Positions 44,371 to 54,085 of a stretch of 64,000 bases of DNA are shown piece by piece. The DNA lies in assembly GCF_900156345.1 (NCBI RefSeq), contig NZ_FTPP01000001.1, positions 1,054,001 to 1,118,000 on the forward strand, in the 5' to 3' direction. This DNA is from Pontibacter indicus (GTDB lineage: Bacteria > Bacteroidota > Bacteroidia > Cytophagales > Hymenobacteraceae). The notes below the pieces were generated by a model. The model did not search any database. It was given only the letters and a program-made list of their open reading frames with translations, and had not been told where the DNA came from. Position 1 is the stretch's first letter. Every line of letters starts with the position of its first letter. Made by a program: the position numbers and the translations under genes.

Positions 44371-46800
44371 TTAGAACCTGGCAATAAAGCGGAGGTTGAG
44401 CCGGCGACCTGTCAGGAAATTAGGTATAGCGTAGGTCAGGTCATTCACATCTGTCACATAACTATAAGATATGCGGTTCTGTGCGTCGATGATATTAAGA
44501 ACCTCCAAGCCTATCCAAAGGCTCTCCAGGGATACTTTTTTGCGCTCTGTCAGATCATCCCCCAAGGCAATGAGTTTCGAAAACCCAATGTCCACACGCT
44601 TGTAGGACTTGCCTGAAAAAGCATTGCGGAACTCCGGACGGTTGGGCGGACCAAAAGGCAATCCACTGCCATAAACTGCGTTCAGGTACATCCGGATGGT
44701 CGGATTGTCAGGCAGGTGGTCCTGGAAAAAGACCCCAATATTCACCAACTGGTCAGTCGGGCGGCGCAAATAGCTACGGTCATTGCTTCCAATAATTTCG
44801 CCGGAGTTATTATAAACGAGAATGGAATCGCCTTGCACATTCTCGCGTGTTTGCATTAGCCCTAAACTCAGCCACGACTCCGCTCCAGGTATAAACTCCC
44901 CGTTTACACGCACATCTATACCTGTAGCATAGGCTTTCGCGTTGTTCTGGCCGTAATAGCGCAGCCGCACATTGTCCAGGTCATAGGGCACCACGTTCGT
45001 CATATGCTTGTAGTAGGCCTCGGTGGTCAGTTTGAAGTCTCGGTCCCAGGCTTTGAAGAGGTAGTCACTGCCCACCACGGCATGAAGGGAGCGCTGCGCT
45101 TTCAGGTCTGGATTCAGTTCGCCCTGGAAATTGCGCAGTTCTCTATAAAAGGGTGGCTGGTAATAAAGCCCGACGGCGGCTCTTAATGATAGGTCCGGAT
45201 TGTGACGGGTGATGAAGGAATACTGTATGCGTGGCGTGATGGTCAGTTCATTGTTATAAGTCCAGTAGCTAGCCCGGATGCCGTAAGTGATTGTCTTGAG
45301 CGAATCCAGTTCGTAGGTATGCTGCACATAGCCGTTGTAGCGCTGTGTATTCAGATTCAGCTCAGAATTGAGCTGATAAGCCATGGTCACGTAATCGGAG
45401 GAGTCCACGAAGCCGTACTCGGCCAAACGGTCGTTGATGCGCTCCAGGCTGGCTTTGGCTCCGGCCAAAATGGTACTGCGACTGCTCAGGCGCCAGGTAT
45501 TGCGGCTCTCAGCTGCCAGCACCAGTGCTTTCAGCGCGTTTCGGGCATGGTCAAACTGGCTGCCGATGCCCCTATCGCGTAGGCATTCGCCCATGTCGTT
45601 GCGCCCGAGCGTGTTCACATCGCACAGGCGGTAAGCGGCCTCGATGTCGCGAAACTCACGCTCCAGCGAATGCACGCCCGAAATGATAAACTCCGTCAGC
45701 AAGTCTTCTGATACCCGATGGCTGAGATTGGCCCCTACCTGGTAGGTATCGTAGTCCATGTTCTCCTGCCCGTCGTAGGCGACCAGCAGCCGGAGCGGAG
45801 CCTGACGGGTTCCGAAAGTGGTGGTGCGGGTTTCAGGCTTTACTCTGTAATTATTACGAGCATAACTACCAAGCACTCCGAGCGTGGTCCGTTCCGGCTG
45901 TTTGCCCAGGTCGAAGCTCAGGTATAGCTGGCCATCTGTGAAGGTAGGCCGATACTGTCCGTCTACCTGCAGCCCCTGCAGCATGTACTGGCTGTTTTTG
46001 TGGCGCAGGCCCATCAGGTATGAGACGCGCTTATTCTTGGAGGCCTCTTCCAAGTGAATGGCACCGCCGGTGAGGCTGCCTGTTACGGAAGCCGCAAACT
46101 CCGTTGGGCGCTTGTACTGGATGTTCAGCACCGACGACAGCTTATCGCCATACTTGGGCTGCCAGCCACCGGAGGAAAATTCGACATTGGCGACCAGATC
46201 CGGGTTCACAAAGCTCAGGCCCTCCTGCTGCGCCGCTGAGATCAGAAAAGGACGGTAAATCTCGATGCCATTGACATAGACCAGGTTCTCGTCGTAGTTA
46301 CCGCCACGCACAGAGTAGGTCGAGGATAGTTCGTTGTTACTCGTAACGCCTGGCAGCGTGGCGAGGATCATGTTGAAATCGCCGAAAGCGGACGGAAGGG
46401 TTTTCGTGAGCGTCGGGTCGAGTCGAGTCACGCTGACCTGCTCGCGGGTATCGTCCTCGCGTTTGCCCCGCACATCTACCTGGCGCAACTGCTGCGGGTC
46501 GGGCTCAAGCACAAAGTCAAATACCTGCTCCTCTCCTGCCTGCAGTCGCACAGTCCGCTCCTGCTCCTTATACCCTAGGAATCGCACCACCAGCACCAGG
46601 TCTTCCACAGCCGGTACTTTCAGGCTAAACCTGCCCTGGGCATCGGTTTGAACGCCAAGGGTACGGCCCCGCACCCCAACCGTGGCCATCTCGAGTGGCT
46701 GGCGGTTTTGGTCCAGAACCGTACCCTTCACTATTCCCTGCTGTGCAAAGACACCTGCTGGCAGCAGCATAAAGAGCCATACCGCAAGATATCGGAGCAT
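44371..46800 (-). CDS. TonB-dependent receptor with carboxypeptidase-like N-terminal domain
   Basis: 809 residues. Signal peptide (about 1-19), a CarbopepD_reg-like beta-sandwich (about 22-105, GIVKGTVLDQNRQPLEMATV ... FLGYKEQERTV), a plug domain (about 118-240: LPGVTSNNELSSTYSVRGGNYDEN, VYVNGIEIYRP) and a 22-strand-type barrel to the C-terminal Phe (LNLRFIARF). It is the SusC-like subclass without an adjacent SusD partner, so the imported ligand is unknown. Last gene after rpe, 21 bp apart, both minus. Confidence 0.92.
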   Translation of the reverse strand: MLRYLAVWLFMLLPAGVFAQQGIVKGTVLDQNRQPLEMATVGVRGRTLGVQTDAQGRFSLKVPAVEDLVLVVRFLGYKEQERTVRLQAGEEQVFDFVLEPDPQQLRQVDVRGKREDDTREQVSVTRLDPTLTKTLPSAFGDFNMILATLPGVTSNNELSSTYSVRGGNYDENLVYVNGIEIYRPFLISAAQQEGLSFVNPDLVANVEFSSGGWQPKYGDKLSSVLNIQYKRPTEFAASVTGSLTGGAIHLEEASKNKRVSYLMGLRHKNSQYMLQGLQVDGQYRPTFTDGQLYLSFDLGKQPERTTLGVLGSYARNNYRVKPETRTTTFGTRQAPLRLLVAYDGQENMDYDTYQVGANLSHRVSEDLLTEFIISGVHSLEREFRDIEAAYRLCDVNTLGRNDMGECLRDRGIGSQFDHARNALKALVLAAESRNTWRLSSRSTILAGAKASLERINDRLAEYGFVDSSDYVTMAYQLNSELNLNTQRYNGYVQHTYELDSLKTITYGIRASYWTYNNELTITPRIQYSFITRHNPDLSLRAAVGLYYQPPFYRELRNFQGELNPDLKAQRSLHAVVGSDYLFKAWDRDFKLTTEAYYKHMTNVVPYDLDNVRLRYYGQNNAKAYATGIDVRVNGEFIPGAESWLSLGLMQTRENVQGDSILVYNNSGEIIGSNDRSYLRRPTDQLVNIGVFFQDHLPDNPTIRMYLNAVYGSGLPFGPPNRPEFRNAFSGKSYKRVDIGFSKLIALGDDLTERKKVSLESLWIGLEVLNIIDAQNRISYSYVTDVNDLTYAIPNFLTGRRLNLRFIARF

Positions 46801-46821
46801 AGAGGGCGATTAGGTTATAAA

Positions 46822-47475
46822 TTATGCCTGGTTCTTCAGATTGGCAATGGTTTGCAGCGGATCAGCTGAGTTAAAAACGAAGCTGCCGGCTACGAGCGCA
46901 TCAGCGCCTTTTTCTAGCAACAAAGGGGCATTCTGCTGGTTCACCCCGCCGTCGATTTCGATCAGTGCATTGGAATTACGGGCAATGATCAGGTTCTTAA
47001 GCGCTTCGATCTTTCGGTAAGTGTTCTCGATGAACTTCTGTCCGCCAAAGCCTGGGTTAACCGACATGATACAAACCAGATCCACATCTGCGATCACATC
47101 GTCGAGGAGTTGTACGGAAGTGTGCGGGTTAATGGCTATACCTGCCTTGGCTCCTGTTGCCTTTATCTGCTGAATGGTACGGTGCAGGTGGTTGCAAGCC
47201 TCCAGGTGCACGGATATGATCTCCGCTCCCGCCTCTCTGAACTGCTCAATGTACAGCTCCGGCTCCACGATCATCAGGTGCACGTCCAGCGGCTTTTTAG
47301 CATGGCGCTGAATGGCCTGCAGCACAGGAAAACCAAATGAGATGTTCGGCACAAAGCGGCCATCCATGATGTCGATGTGAAGCCAGTCAGCCTGGCTTTC
47401 GTTCAGCATTTCTACTTCAGACTGCAGGTTGGCAAAGTCAGAGGCAAGTAGAGAGGGGGCAATAATTGGTTTCAT
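46822..47475 (-). CDS. rpe: ribulose-phosphate 3-epimerase
   Basis: 217 residues from ATG 47475 (MKPIIAPSLLASDF); the upstream in-frame start overlaps the protease gene. Motifs: LHIDIMDGRFVPNISFG with metal-binding His and Asp, VHLMIVEPE, SVHLEA, and MSVNPGFGGQKFIE with EIDGGVN for phosphate binding. Interconverts ribulose-5-P and xylulose-5-P in the pentose phosphate pathway. Confidence 0.96.
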   Translation of the reverse strand: MKPIIAPSLLASDFANLQSEVEMLNESQADWLHIDIMDGRFVPNISFGFPVLQAIQRHAKKPLDVHLMIVEPELYIEQFREAGAEIISVHLEACNHLHRTIQQIKATGAKAGIAINPHTSVQLLDDVIADVDLVCIMSVNPGFGGQKFIENTYRKIEALKNLIIARNSNALIEIDGGVNQQNAPLLLEKGADALVAGSFVFNSADPLQTIANLKNQA

Positions 47476-47527
47476 GAAACAAATATAGAAATTAAGATAG
47501 AATCCTTCGTTTGAAAAATCTGCTACA

Positions 47528-49168
47528 TCAGAGTCTGACAAAGCGCAGGGTAGCGTTCCTGCTAGCTGAGCTCACCTGACACAAGTAAATGCCTTTCTTG
47601 AGTCGGGAAGACTTGATATTGAGCGTATGGACTGCCTGGTTTGCGCGCAACAACTGGGTATGAACCAGTTTGCCAGAGGCGTCATAAAGTCGCGCTAACG
47701 CATTTTCCCGCTGCCAGTTCTCATCCATTCGCAGCACAATAGGGTCTTCCGATACCGGGTTGGTGATGCTGATTCCGGTCGTCAGTTCATCCTCCAAACC
47801 CGTGACGAGTCGACGGTAAGTCGGTATGCCGTACCCGATGGTGTTGTTGGGGTTGTTATAGTTGCTTCCCATCTGGCGGATTAGCTGCAGCAGTTCCATG
47901 TTGGTGAGCTTTGGTCGGGCCTGCCAAATACATGCAACCATACCTGCCATGATCGGTCCTGAGAAGGAGGTGCCACTCGAACGTCCTAGATTCCCAGACG
48001 ATGACAGCACGAATACCTGCTGCCCCATCGCCACCACATCCGGTTTCAGCCTTTGGTCGGCCGTGGGTCCTACAGAACTGAAAAGCGCATGCACTGCCAG
48101 CGAATCGACCGCTCCGACGGCCAACACGGAGTCGGCGTCAGCAGGTGCCGAAATATAGCGCCATGCTTTGTTGCCCTCGTTGCCTGCACTCGTCACAACT
48201 AGCATACCAGTGGCAGCAGCCAGATCGGCCGCGCGGGTAATGATGGTCGTGTTGCCGTTGAGCTCGCTGTAGGTATAGCTGTAAGAAGGCGCGTCGAATA
48301 AGGTATAGCCGAGTGAGGAATTGATCACGTCCACACCGACACTATCGGCAAACTCAGCGGCCAGCAGCCAGTTGACCTCCTCAATGTTGTGCTCCGTGGC
48401 AGCGTCCTCTGTGCGTAAGAGGTAATAGTCTGCTTTAGGAGCCGTACCAACTATGCGGCCGGGCTCGTAGGCTGCCATGGTCGACAGCACCGAAGTGCCA
48501 TGCTGGCTATGCCCATAAACGTCTTTTTTGTTTCCCACAAAGTCGTACGTGCCTTTTAGCTGCCCATTCTGAAACAAATGTGCGAATGCGTTGACGCTGT
48601 TCACGCCTGGGAAACCCGCGTCGAAAACCGCGATGGTCATGCCTTCGCCCTGGAAGCCAGCTGCGTGCAGTTCTGGTATACCCAGCATGTTGGACTGGTG
48701 GAAAGATGGGCCAAAGTAAGATGGGTCGAAAGAAGCCTTGGCAAGCTTCAGACTATCGTTTGACTGAGTGCCTTTCTTGCCAGTTGGTGAAGCAGGTAAA
48801 CGGTTAAGTTGCTGTGTTCCTTTTATGAAGGCCAGCGATTGCAACTCGGCCAATTTTTCAGGCGGGCACTGCACGACCGCTGCATTGAACCAGCGGGAGG
48901 TATAGAGCACTTTTGCACCCTTTGCTTTCAGGCCACTGACATAAGAAGGATTAACTGGCAGGTCACGAACAGAAAGCGCTATACCCTGCTTGTTTCGGCG
49001 TTCGAGGGCCTTAGCAGAAAGGTATAGCGCTGGCTGTTCTAAGGTATAAGGAGAGTCTTTTTTGTCGGTGAAGTAGATCAGGTGCTTCTGCTCAGGGCCG
49101 CCACTTCCCTGCGCCTTTGCAAAAAGGGCTATCAGCAGAAAGTAAGTGAGCAGCGTCAGTGATCGCAT
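47528..49168 (-). CDS. secreted S8 subtilisin-like protease with T9SS sorting domain
   Basis: 546 residues. Signal peptide (about 1-19), an I9-like propeptide region (about 25-120), the protease domain with Asp183 in VFDAGFPG, His223 in HSQHGTSVLS, oxyanion Asn330 in TSAGNEGN and Ser401 in GTSFSGPIMAG. The C-terminal about 75 residues (PIVLRMDENWQRENALARLY ... KKGIYLCQVSS) form a T9SS type A sorting domain, so the enzyme is secreted by type IX. Ends 53 bp before the rpe ATG. Confidence 0.92.
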   Translation of the reverse strand: MRSLTLLTYFLLIALFAKAQGSGGPEQKHLIYFTDKKDSPYTLEQPALYLSAKALERRNKQGIALSVRDLPVNPSYVSGLKAKGAKVLYTSRWFNAAVVQCPPEKLAELQSLAFIKGTQQLNRLPASPTGKKGTQSNDSLKLAKASFDPSYFGPSFHQSNMLGIPELHAAGFQGEGMTIAVFDAGFPGVNSVNAFAHLFQNGQLKGTYDFVGNKKDVYGHSQHGTSVLSTMAAYEPGRIVGTAPKADYYLLRTEDAATEHNIEEVNWLLAAEFADSVGVDVINSSLGYTLFDAPSYSYTYSELNGNTTIITRAADLAAATGMLVVTSAGNEGNKAWRYISAPADADSVLAVGAVDSLAVHALFSSVGPTADQRLKPDVVAMGQQVFVLSSSGNLGRSSGTSFSGPIMAGMVACIWQARPKLTNMELLQLIRQMGSNYNNPNNTIGYGIPTYRRLVTGLEDELTTGISITNPVSEDPIVLRMDENWQRENALARLYDASGKLVHTQLLRANQAVHTLNIKSSRLKKGIYLCQVSSASRNATLRFVRL

Positions 49169-49173
49169 AAGCC

Positions 49174-49896
49174 TTATAGTTTACCGTGCTCGATTAAGAT
49201 TTCCTCGCGTTCGTGGCCATCTGTTATACTGTAGCCATCATCATGTGTATTAGACTTGTAATTGATACGCTTATAAACCCGGTGTACTAATCCGATACCC
49301 TCTGCATAAACTTCGAAGCGATCATCTAAAATGGTATTGATCGAATAGAAGTTCTGAAGTACGGTTGCAGTGTTTGAATAAGAATTTCCGCTCACTTCAT
49401 AATTATCTCCTACGTTCTGGAAGGTATACACTTGCTTACCATTGCGTAATTTACCTCCAGCTCCTCCTTCAACCTGCCGAGTGTTGTATAAATCACCAAC
49501 AAACTCTAATCCGTTCTTTACAGGAAAAACCATCTTCACATATCTAGTATTGTCCTTGGTAAGCATGACCATTGTCGGGCTTTTAGACACAGTCATCACG
49601 GAGTCATCCAGCCAATCAATCGATGCATCAGATCTTTTGGACCGGATAATCTTATAAACAAGCTGTCCAGTCTGATCTTGGAAGCTCGTATCTATACGCT
49701 CACGCAATTGGTAGTTAAGGTTAGAGGGTGTTTCATTGAAGTAAAATGTTTCCTCCACATTATATACACGGTACTGCCCTATCTCCAGCGGATAGTAATC
49801 GTAACCCATCGCCTGCGGGTCGGGGTCCTTGTATTTACTTTCGCAGCCAGCCACAAAAGCGGACAGCACGACCAGAAGCAGAAGGGCTTTTCTCAT
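49174..49896 (-). CDS. hypothetical lipoprotein
   Basis: 240 residues with lipobox cysteine at residue 18 (LLLVVLSAFVAGC). Contains YDYYPLEIGQYRVYNVEETFYF (split) and VHRVYKRINYKSN near the C-terminus, a beta-rich domain I recognise only as a Bacteroidota lipoprotein of unknown function. Its ATG shares one base with the mnmA stop, and the S8 protease gene follows after 5 bp, so it is co-transcribed with both. Confidence 0.65.
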   Translation of the reverse strand: MRKALLLLVVLSAFVAGCESKYKDPDPQAMGYDYYPLEIGQYRVYNVEETFYFNETPSNLNYQLRERIDTSFQDQTGQLVYKIIRSKRSDASIDWLDDSVMTVSKSPTMVMLTKDNTRYVKMVFPVKNGLEFVGDLYNTRQVEGGAGGKLRNGKQVYTFQNVGDNYEVSGNSYSNTATVLQNFYSINTILDDRFEVYAEGIGLVHRVYKRINYKSNTHDDGYSITDGHEREEILIEHGKL

Positions 49897-51023
49897 TATT
49901 GCAACACCGTCAGGTTATAATCTGAATTAAAGTTCGTCTCGATCCACCCACCGCCCACTACGTCGTTGCCTTCGTAGAAAACGGCTGCCTGTCCAGGAGC
50001 AATCGCATGGACTCCTCGCAGGAAATGTACTTTCATTTTGTCGCCTTCATGCTCAATAATGGCCTCTGTGCCCGGGTCGTTATACCTTACTTTCGTAATG
50101 GTAGGTATAGGCTGGCCAATCAGGTTTTCGTATTTCACCATGTTTAGCTTTCCGACAGTCATGGCGTTTTTGGCCAGGTCTTCGTAATTACCAAGCACTA
50201 CGCGGTTGGCATCTTTTTCGATACGTGTTACATAGGCCGGGAAACCAAGTGCTATACCCAGGCCTTTGCGCTGGCCGATGGTATAGAACGGATAACCTTC
50301 GTGCTTGCCTACCACAGTACCGTCCTCAAGCACAAATTCGCCACCGGCTACCTGCTCCTCCAGTCCATCTACCCGGCGCTTCAGGAAGCTACGGTAGTCA
50401 TTGTCAGGTATGAAGCAGATCTCATAGGACTCCGGTTTGTTCACTAGTTCTGTAAAACCGCGGTCCATGGCCATTTGGCGGATCTCCGTCTTGCGCAGTC
50501 CTCCCAATGGGAAAATAGTGCGGGCCAGACTCTTCTGAGAAATGCCCCACAGCGCATAAGACTGGTCCTTGCTTTCATCCAAGCCTTTGGAAATCACATA
50601 GCGGCCGTTCTCTTCGCGGATGTTGGCATAGTGTCCCGTAGCGATAAAATCGCAGCCCAGCTGGTCGGCGCGACGCAACAGCGCGTCCCATTTAATGTGT
50701 GTATTGCACAACACACACGGGTTTGGCGTACGACCGGCTATGTACTCGTCGGTGAAATGGTTGATCACAAAATCACCAAACTCTTCGCGTATGTCTATGA
50801 TATAGTGCGGGAAGCCAAGCTGTACCGCAATGTTGCGGGCATCGTTGATCGAGTCGAGGCTGCAGCAGCCGGTCTCTTTCTTGCTGGCGCCACTCGAAGC
50901 GTAGTCCCATGTCTTCATGGTCATGCCTACTACTTCATAGCCTTGCTCGTGCAACATCACCGCCGCCACCGAGCTGTCTATGCCGCCGCTCATGGCTACC
51001 AATACCCTTCCTAACTTACTCAT
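49896..51023 (-). CDS. mnmA: tRNA-specific 2-thiouridylase
   Basis: 375 residues. PP-loop SGGIDSS (12-18), catalytic Cys103 in TPNPCVLCN and partner Cys203 in SYEICFIPD, plus ATGHYA and GLGIALG-like blocks. It thiolates U34 of tRNA Lys, Glu and Gln. First gene of mnmA - lipoprotein - S8 protease - rpe - TonB receptor, an operon that mixes housekeeping and envelope functions. Confidence 0.96.
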   Translation of the reverse strand: MSKLGRVLVAMSGGIDSSVAAVMLHEQGYEVVGMTMKTWDYASSGASKKETGCCSLDSINDARNIAVQLGFPHYIIDIREEFGDFVINHFTDEYIAGRTPNPCVLCNTHIKWDALLRRADQLGCDFIATGHYANIREENGRYVISKGLDESKDQSYALWGISQKSLARTIFPLGGLRKTEIRQMAMDRGFTELVNKPESYEICFIPDNDYRSFLKRRVDGLEEQVAGGEFVLEDGTVVGKHEGYPFYTIGQRKGLGIALGFPAYVTRIEKDANRVVLGNYEDLAKNAMTVGKLNMVKYENLIGQPIPTITKVRYNDPGTEAIIEHEGDKMKVHFLRGVHAIAPGQAAVFYEGNDVVGGGWIETNFNSDYNLTVLQ

Positions 51024-51064
51024 TTATCTTCAGAATTGAGATTCGAAATGCTATAATTTTACTA

Positions 51065-51072
51065 CAAAGATA
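51065..51072 (-). promoter_or_regulatory. -7 box for mnmA operon
   Basis: TATCTTTG on the minus strand; the -33 position has CTTT, a weak match. The leader would be about 38 nt. Confidence 0.45.
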
Positions 51073-51240
51073 GTAACATCGGGGCACTAATAAAGATTCA
51101 GCCGGGCAAATATTGTAGCAACAACTATGGGAGAAGTGGTCGCGGCATAAAAAAAATATTGCATCATACCCAATAAGGGGCTTACTTTGGTATTATATAT
51201 GAAGAACTGAACCGATCTGGTTCTTAAAAGATAGATTGCT

Positions 51241-51864
51241 ATGGGCTTACGTACCTCTGTAATAGTAAATGGTATTAATAATTTGAGCGATGCTCGTTAC
51301 TGCGCCGGCATGGGCGTAGATGTGATCAGCTTTAACCTGAAACTGGACGACAAAACCCGCATGTCTTCCGAGACGCTGAAGGAAATTGTGGGTTGGGTAT
51401 CTGGCGTGAAACTGGCCGGCGAGTTCGAACGCGCCAAGCCCGACATCATTAACCAGTACGCCGATGAATTCGGCCTTGACTATATTCAACTGGATACCCC
51501 CTACCTGATCGATGAAATCGAGGAAATCAACCGCCCTGTAATCCAGAAGGTGTTTATCAACAAAGACACGGTAGAAAGCGAACTGCTGGAAATGATGGAG
51601 CTCTACGAACCTTCCGTGGACAGCTTCTTAATCTACTCATCGGACTTTGACACCATTGATGAGACGAATACCAAGTTCCTTAAGAACCTGGCCAAGCGTT
51701 TCCAGATATACCTGGGCTTCGGCGTGCACCGTCACAATATCACAACCATCCTGAAGGAGATAAAACCTGCCGGAATCGGGTTGCGCGGCGGCCATGAAAT
51801 TAAGCCTGGCCTCAAGGATTTTGACGAGCTGCAGGAGATCTTCGAAGAAATAGAGGAAAGCTAG
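51241..51864 (+). CDS. TrpF-like TIM-barrel protein lacking catalytic residues
   Basis: 207 residues. The N-terminus VIVNGINNLSDARYCAGMGV aligns with trpF of this window (IKVCGMRDPENIRQVAAL) and the C-terminus GLRGGHEIKPGLKDFDELQEIF aligns with IDVNSGFELEPGLKDVEKL, so it is a phosphoribosylanthranilate-isomerase homologue with the phosphate site kept. The general base Cys is Asn10, and the general acid Asp131 of TrpF aligns with Tyr132 in FLIYSSD. It therefore cannot do the TrpF reaction by the known mechanism. It lies alone, away from the trp operon. Different substrate or regulatory role are both possible. Confidence 0.7.
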   Translation: MGLRTSVIVNGINNLSDARYCAGMGVDVISFNLKLDDKTRMSSETLKEIVGWVSGVKLAGEFERAKPDIINQYADEFGLDYIQLDTPYLIDEIEEINRPVIQKVFINKDTVESELLEMMELYEPSVDSFLIYSSDFDTIDETNTKFLKNLAKRFQIYLGFGVHRHNITTILKEIKPAGIGLRGGHEIKPGLKDFDELQEIFEEIEES

Positions 51865-52056
51865 GAAGTTTTAGAGTTTAAGAGTTTAGGAGTTAAGATG
51901 TAGCGACATTATAGTATATGGTCGTGGTGCTACGTAGCTTTTCCGTTTCCCTGAAGGTATAGGTCGCAACTTGTCTGAAGCGTCCTTTTCACTATTTAGG
52001 TTGCTTTTTAGACTAACTATACCCTAAACTAAACCTGAGAAACCAGTAAAAACAAG

Positions 52057-52088
52057 AAGGTCCGCTATACTCGGGTATAGCGGACCTT
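52057..52088. terminator. terminator with perfect 14-bp stem
   Basis: AAGGTCCGCTATAC-TCGG-GTATAGCGGACCTT, a perfect 14-bp stem with a tetraloop, flanked by A- and T-rich bases. It ends the long TPR-to-trmB operon on the minus strand and also lies downstream of the TrpF-like gene. The stem contains CTATAC/GTATAG, part of the repeated genomic octamer. Confidence 0.8.
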
Positions 52089-52121
52089 ATTCGTTAAAAA
52101 TGTAAGTAGCTTAGGTAACAC

Positions 52122-52775
52122 CTATACCTTGAACTGCAGGTACTTAATCGTTATGCCTTCAGCTAAATAGCGTTTCTCATAAGTGGTGTAGATGCCCATG
52201 GTGTGCTCCTGCAGGTCAGACTGGTAAAGGTCGTGGGTATGCAGCAAATCTTTGGGTTTGCGCTCCTGCAACACTTCCAAGGTATAATCAAAGAGCATCT
52301 GGTTGTCTGTTTTCAGATGCAGGATGCCGCCGGGTTTCAGAATCTTGGCATACAGATCGAGGAAGCGCGGTGAAGTCAGGCGGCGCTTGATATCGCGGTC
52401 TTTCGGGCGAGGGTCCGGGAAAGTTACCCAAATTTCATCTACTTCACCCTCGGCGAAGTTCTCTTCCAGGTTCTCAATGAATGTGCGCAGAAAAGCGACA
52501 TTGTCCAGATTTTCCTCTTCCGCCAGCGAACTTCCCTTCCAGATGCGAGCCCCTTTGATGTCGAGTCCCAGAAAATTTTTATCTGAGTACAGGCGGGCCA
52601 TGCCCACAGTATACTCCCCTTTACCGCATCCGATCTCCAGGATCAGGGGATTGTCATTCTCAAAAAACTCTTCCCGCCACTTGCCTTTCAGCTGACCATA
52701 GAGTTCACCTTCCGGTTCTATCACATTCTCGCGCTCCGCTATGGCGGCAAACTTCACTAATTTACTTCTTCCCAT
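52122..52775 (-). CDS. trmB: tRNA (guanine-46-N7)-methyltransferase
   Basis: 217 residues. SAM-binding LEIGCGKGEYTVGMA (about 46-60), FLGLDIKGARIW, and the TrmB signature VTFPDPRPKDRDIKRRLTS, then LKTDNQMLF. Last gene of the TPR/Exb/TonB operon, 3 bp after folC. Confidence 0.96.
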   Translation of the reverse strand: MGRSKLVKFAAIAERENVIEPEGELYGQLKGKWREEFFENDNPLILEIGCGKGEYTVGMARLYSDKNFLGLDIKGARIWKGSSLAEEENLDNVAFLRTFIENLEENFAEGEVDEIWVTFPDPRPKDRDIKRRLTSPRFLDLYAKILKPGGILHLKTDNQMLFDYTLEVLQERKPKDLLHTHDLYQSDLQEHTMGIYTTYEKRYLAEGITIKYLQFKV

Positions 52776-52778
52776 TTC

Positions 52779-54071
52779 TTATAGTTCGTCAATCTCAGCG
52801 ACCACAAAGGTACTACCTCCGATAAATATTACCTCATCCGGTTTCGCATTTCGCCTGGCCGCTGCGATGGCTTCGCTTACGGTTGCATAGGCAGTTCCTT
52901 GTAATCCGACCTGGTCGGCTTTTTCCTTCAGTTCTGCCACAGGCAAAGCACGCGGAATCTGCGCCTGACAGAAGTAATAGGTATAGTCCTTGGGTAAAAG
53001 CTGGAGGATGATGGTCACATCTTTGTCATTCACGGCTCCGAATACCAGGTGAACGTGCTGAGGTTGAAGGGCAGTTAGCTGAGTAAGTATTTGTTTAATA
53101 CCGTCCACATTGTGCCCTGTATCACAAATAGTTAATGGATTATAGCCTAACACCTGCCATCGTCCTTTCAGGCCGGTTATGGCTTTTGCATGCGCTATAC
53201 CCTGGCGAATAGCCTCGTCAGGTATAGCAAAGCCACGGTCGCGGAGCAACAGCAACGATTGCAACACGCCGGGTAAATTATACTGCTGGTAAATCCCCGC
53301 CAGGTCTGACTGAAGTGATGGTAACCACAGCTTGCCATCGGAGAACACGTCGTATACCTGGCCCTCCATGTTTTGCTCCATTACCTGCACAGCAATATGA
53401 TCGGTAGCAAAATAAAGCGGTGCCTCTTCAGCTGCAGCCTTCTGCTCAAACACTTGCACGATGTCAGCTTGCTTAGTACTAACGACGGCAGGTATATGGG
53501 GCTTGATAATGCCGGCCTTCTCCCCTGCAATCTCAGGCAGGGTGTCGCCAAGCAATGCCTGATGGTCAAAACCAATATTGGTAATGAGCGAAAGTTCCGG
53601 CGTAATGATGTTAGTCGAGTCCAGTCTGCCGCCAAGCCCCACTTCGATCACGGCCACATCCACCTGCTCGTCAGCAAAATACCGGAAGGCAAGCGCCACG
53701 GTCATCTCGAAAAAAGATGGTTTCACCTCCTCAAAAAGATCCTTGTTTTGCTCCACAAAACGAATCAGGTAATCCTGCGGCAGTTCGGCACCATTTACGC
53801 GAACCCTTTCGGTAAATGATTTGAGATGTGGCGAGGTATAGAGGCCCGTTTTATAGCCGGCGCTCTGGAGCACGGAGGCCAGCATGTGCGAACTGCTGCC
53901 CTTGCCGTTTGTCCCTGCCACATGCACGCTTTTGAACCTGTGCTGCGGCTGGCCTAGCGCATCACACAAGGCTAAGATATTGTCGAGGCTCTTCTTAAAA
54001 GCAACATTGCCGATGCGTTGAAACATCGGCAATTGCTGGTATAAGTAATCAAGACACTCCTGATAGGTCAT
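52779..54071 (-). CDS. folC: folylpolyglutamate synthase / dihydrofolate synthase
   Basis: 430 residues, Mur-ligase fold. P-loop VAGTNGKGSSSHMLASVL (about 50-67), LYTSPHLKSFTERVRVNG, and VIEVGLGGRLDSTN (about 142-155), with TNIGFDHQALLGDTLPEIAGEKAGIIK. It adds glutamates to folates. It follows tonB by 14 bp and precedes trmB by 3 bp. Confidence 0.96.
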   Translation of the reverse strand: MTYQECLDYLYQQLPMFQRIGNVAFKKSLDNILALCDALGQPQHRFKSVHVAGTNGKGSSSHMLASVLQSAGYKTGLYTSPHLKSFTERVRVNGAELPQDYLIRFVEQNKDLFEEVKPSFFEMTVALAFRYFADEQVDVAVIEVGLGGRLDSTNIITPELSLITNIGFDHQALLGDTLPEIAGEKAGIIKPHIPAVVSTKQADIVQVFEQKAAAEEAPLYFATDHIAVQVMEQNMEGQVYDVFSDGKLWLPSLQSDLAGIYQQYNLPGVLQSLLLLRDRGFAIPDEAIRQGIAHAKAITGLKGRWQVLGYNPLTICDTGHNVDGIKQILTQLTALQPQHVHLVFGAVNDKDVTIILQLLPKDYTYYFCQAQIPRALPVAELKEKADQVGLQGTAYATVSEAIAAARRNAKPDEVIFIGGSTFVVAEIDEL

Positions 54072-54085
54072 GAAATCAATAAAAG

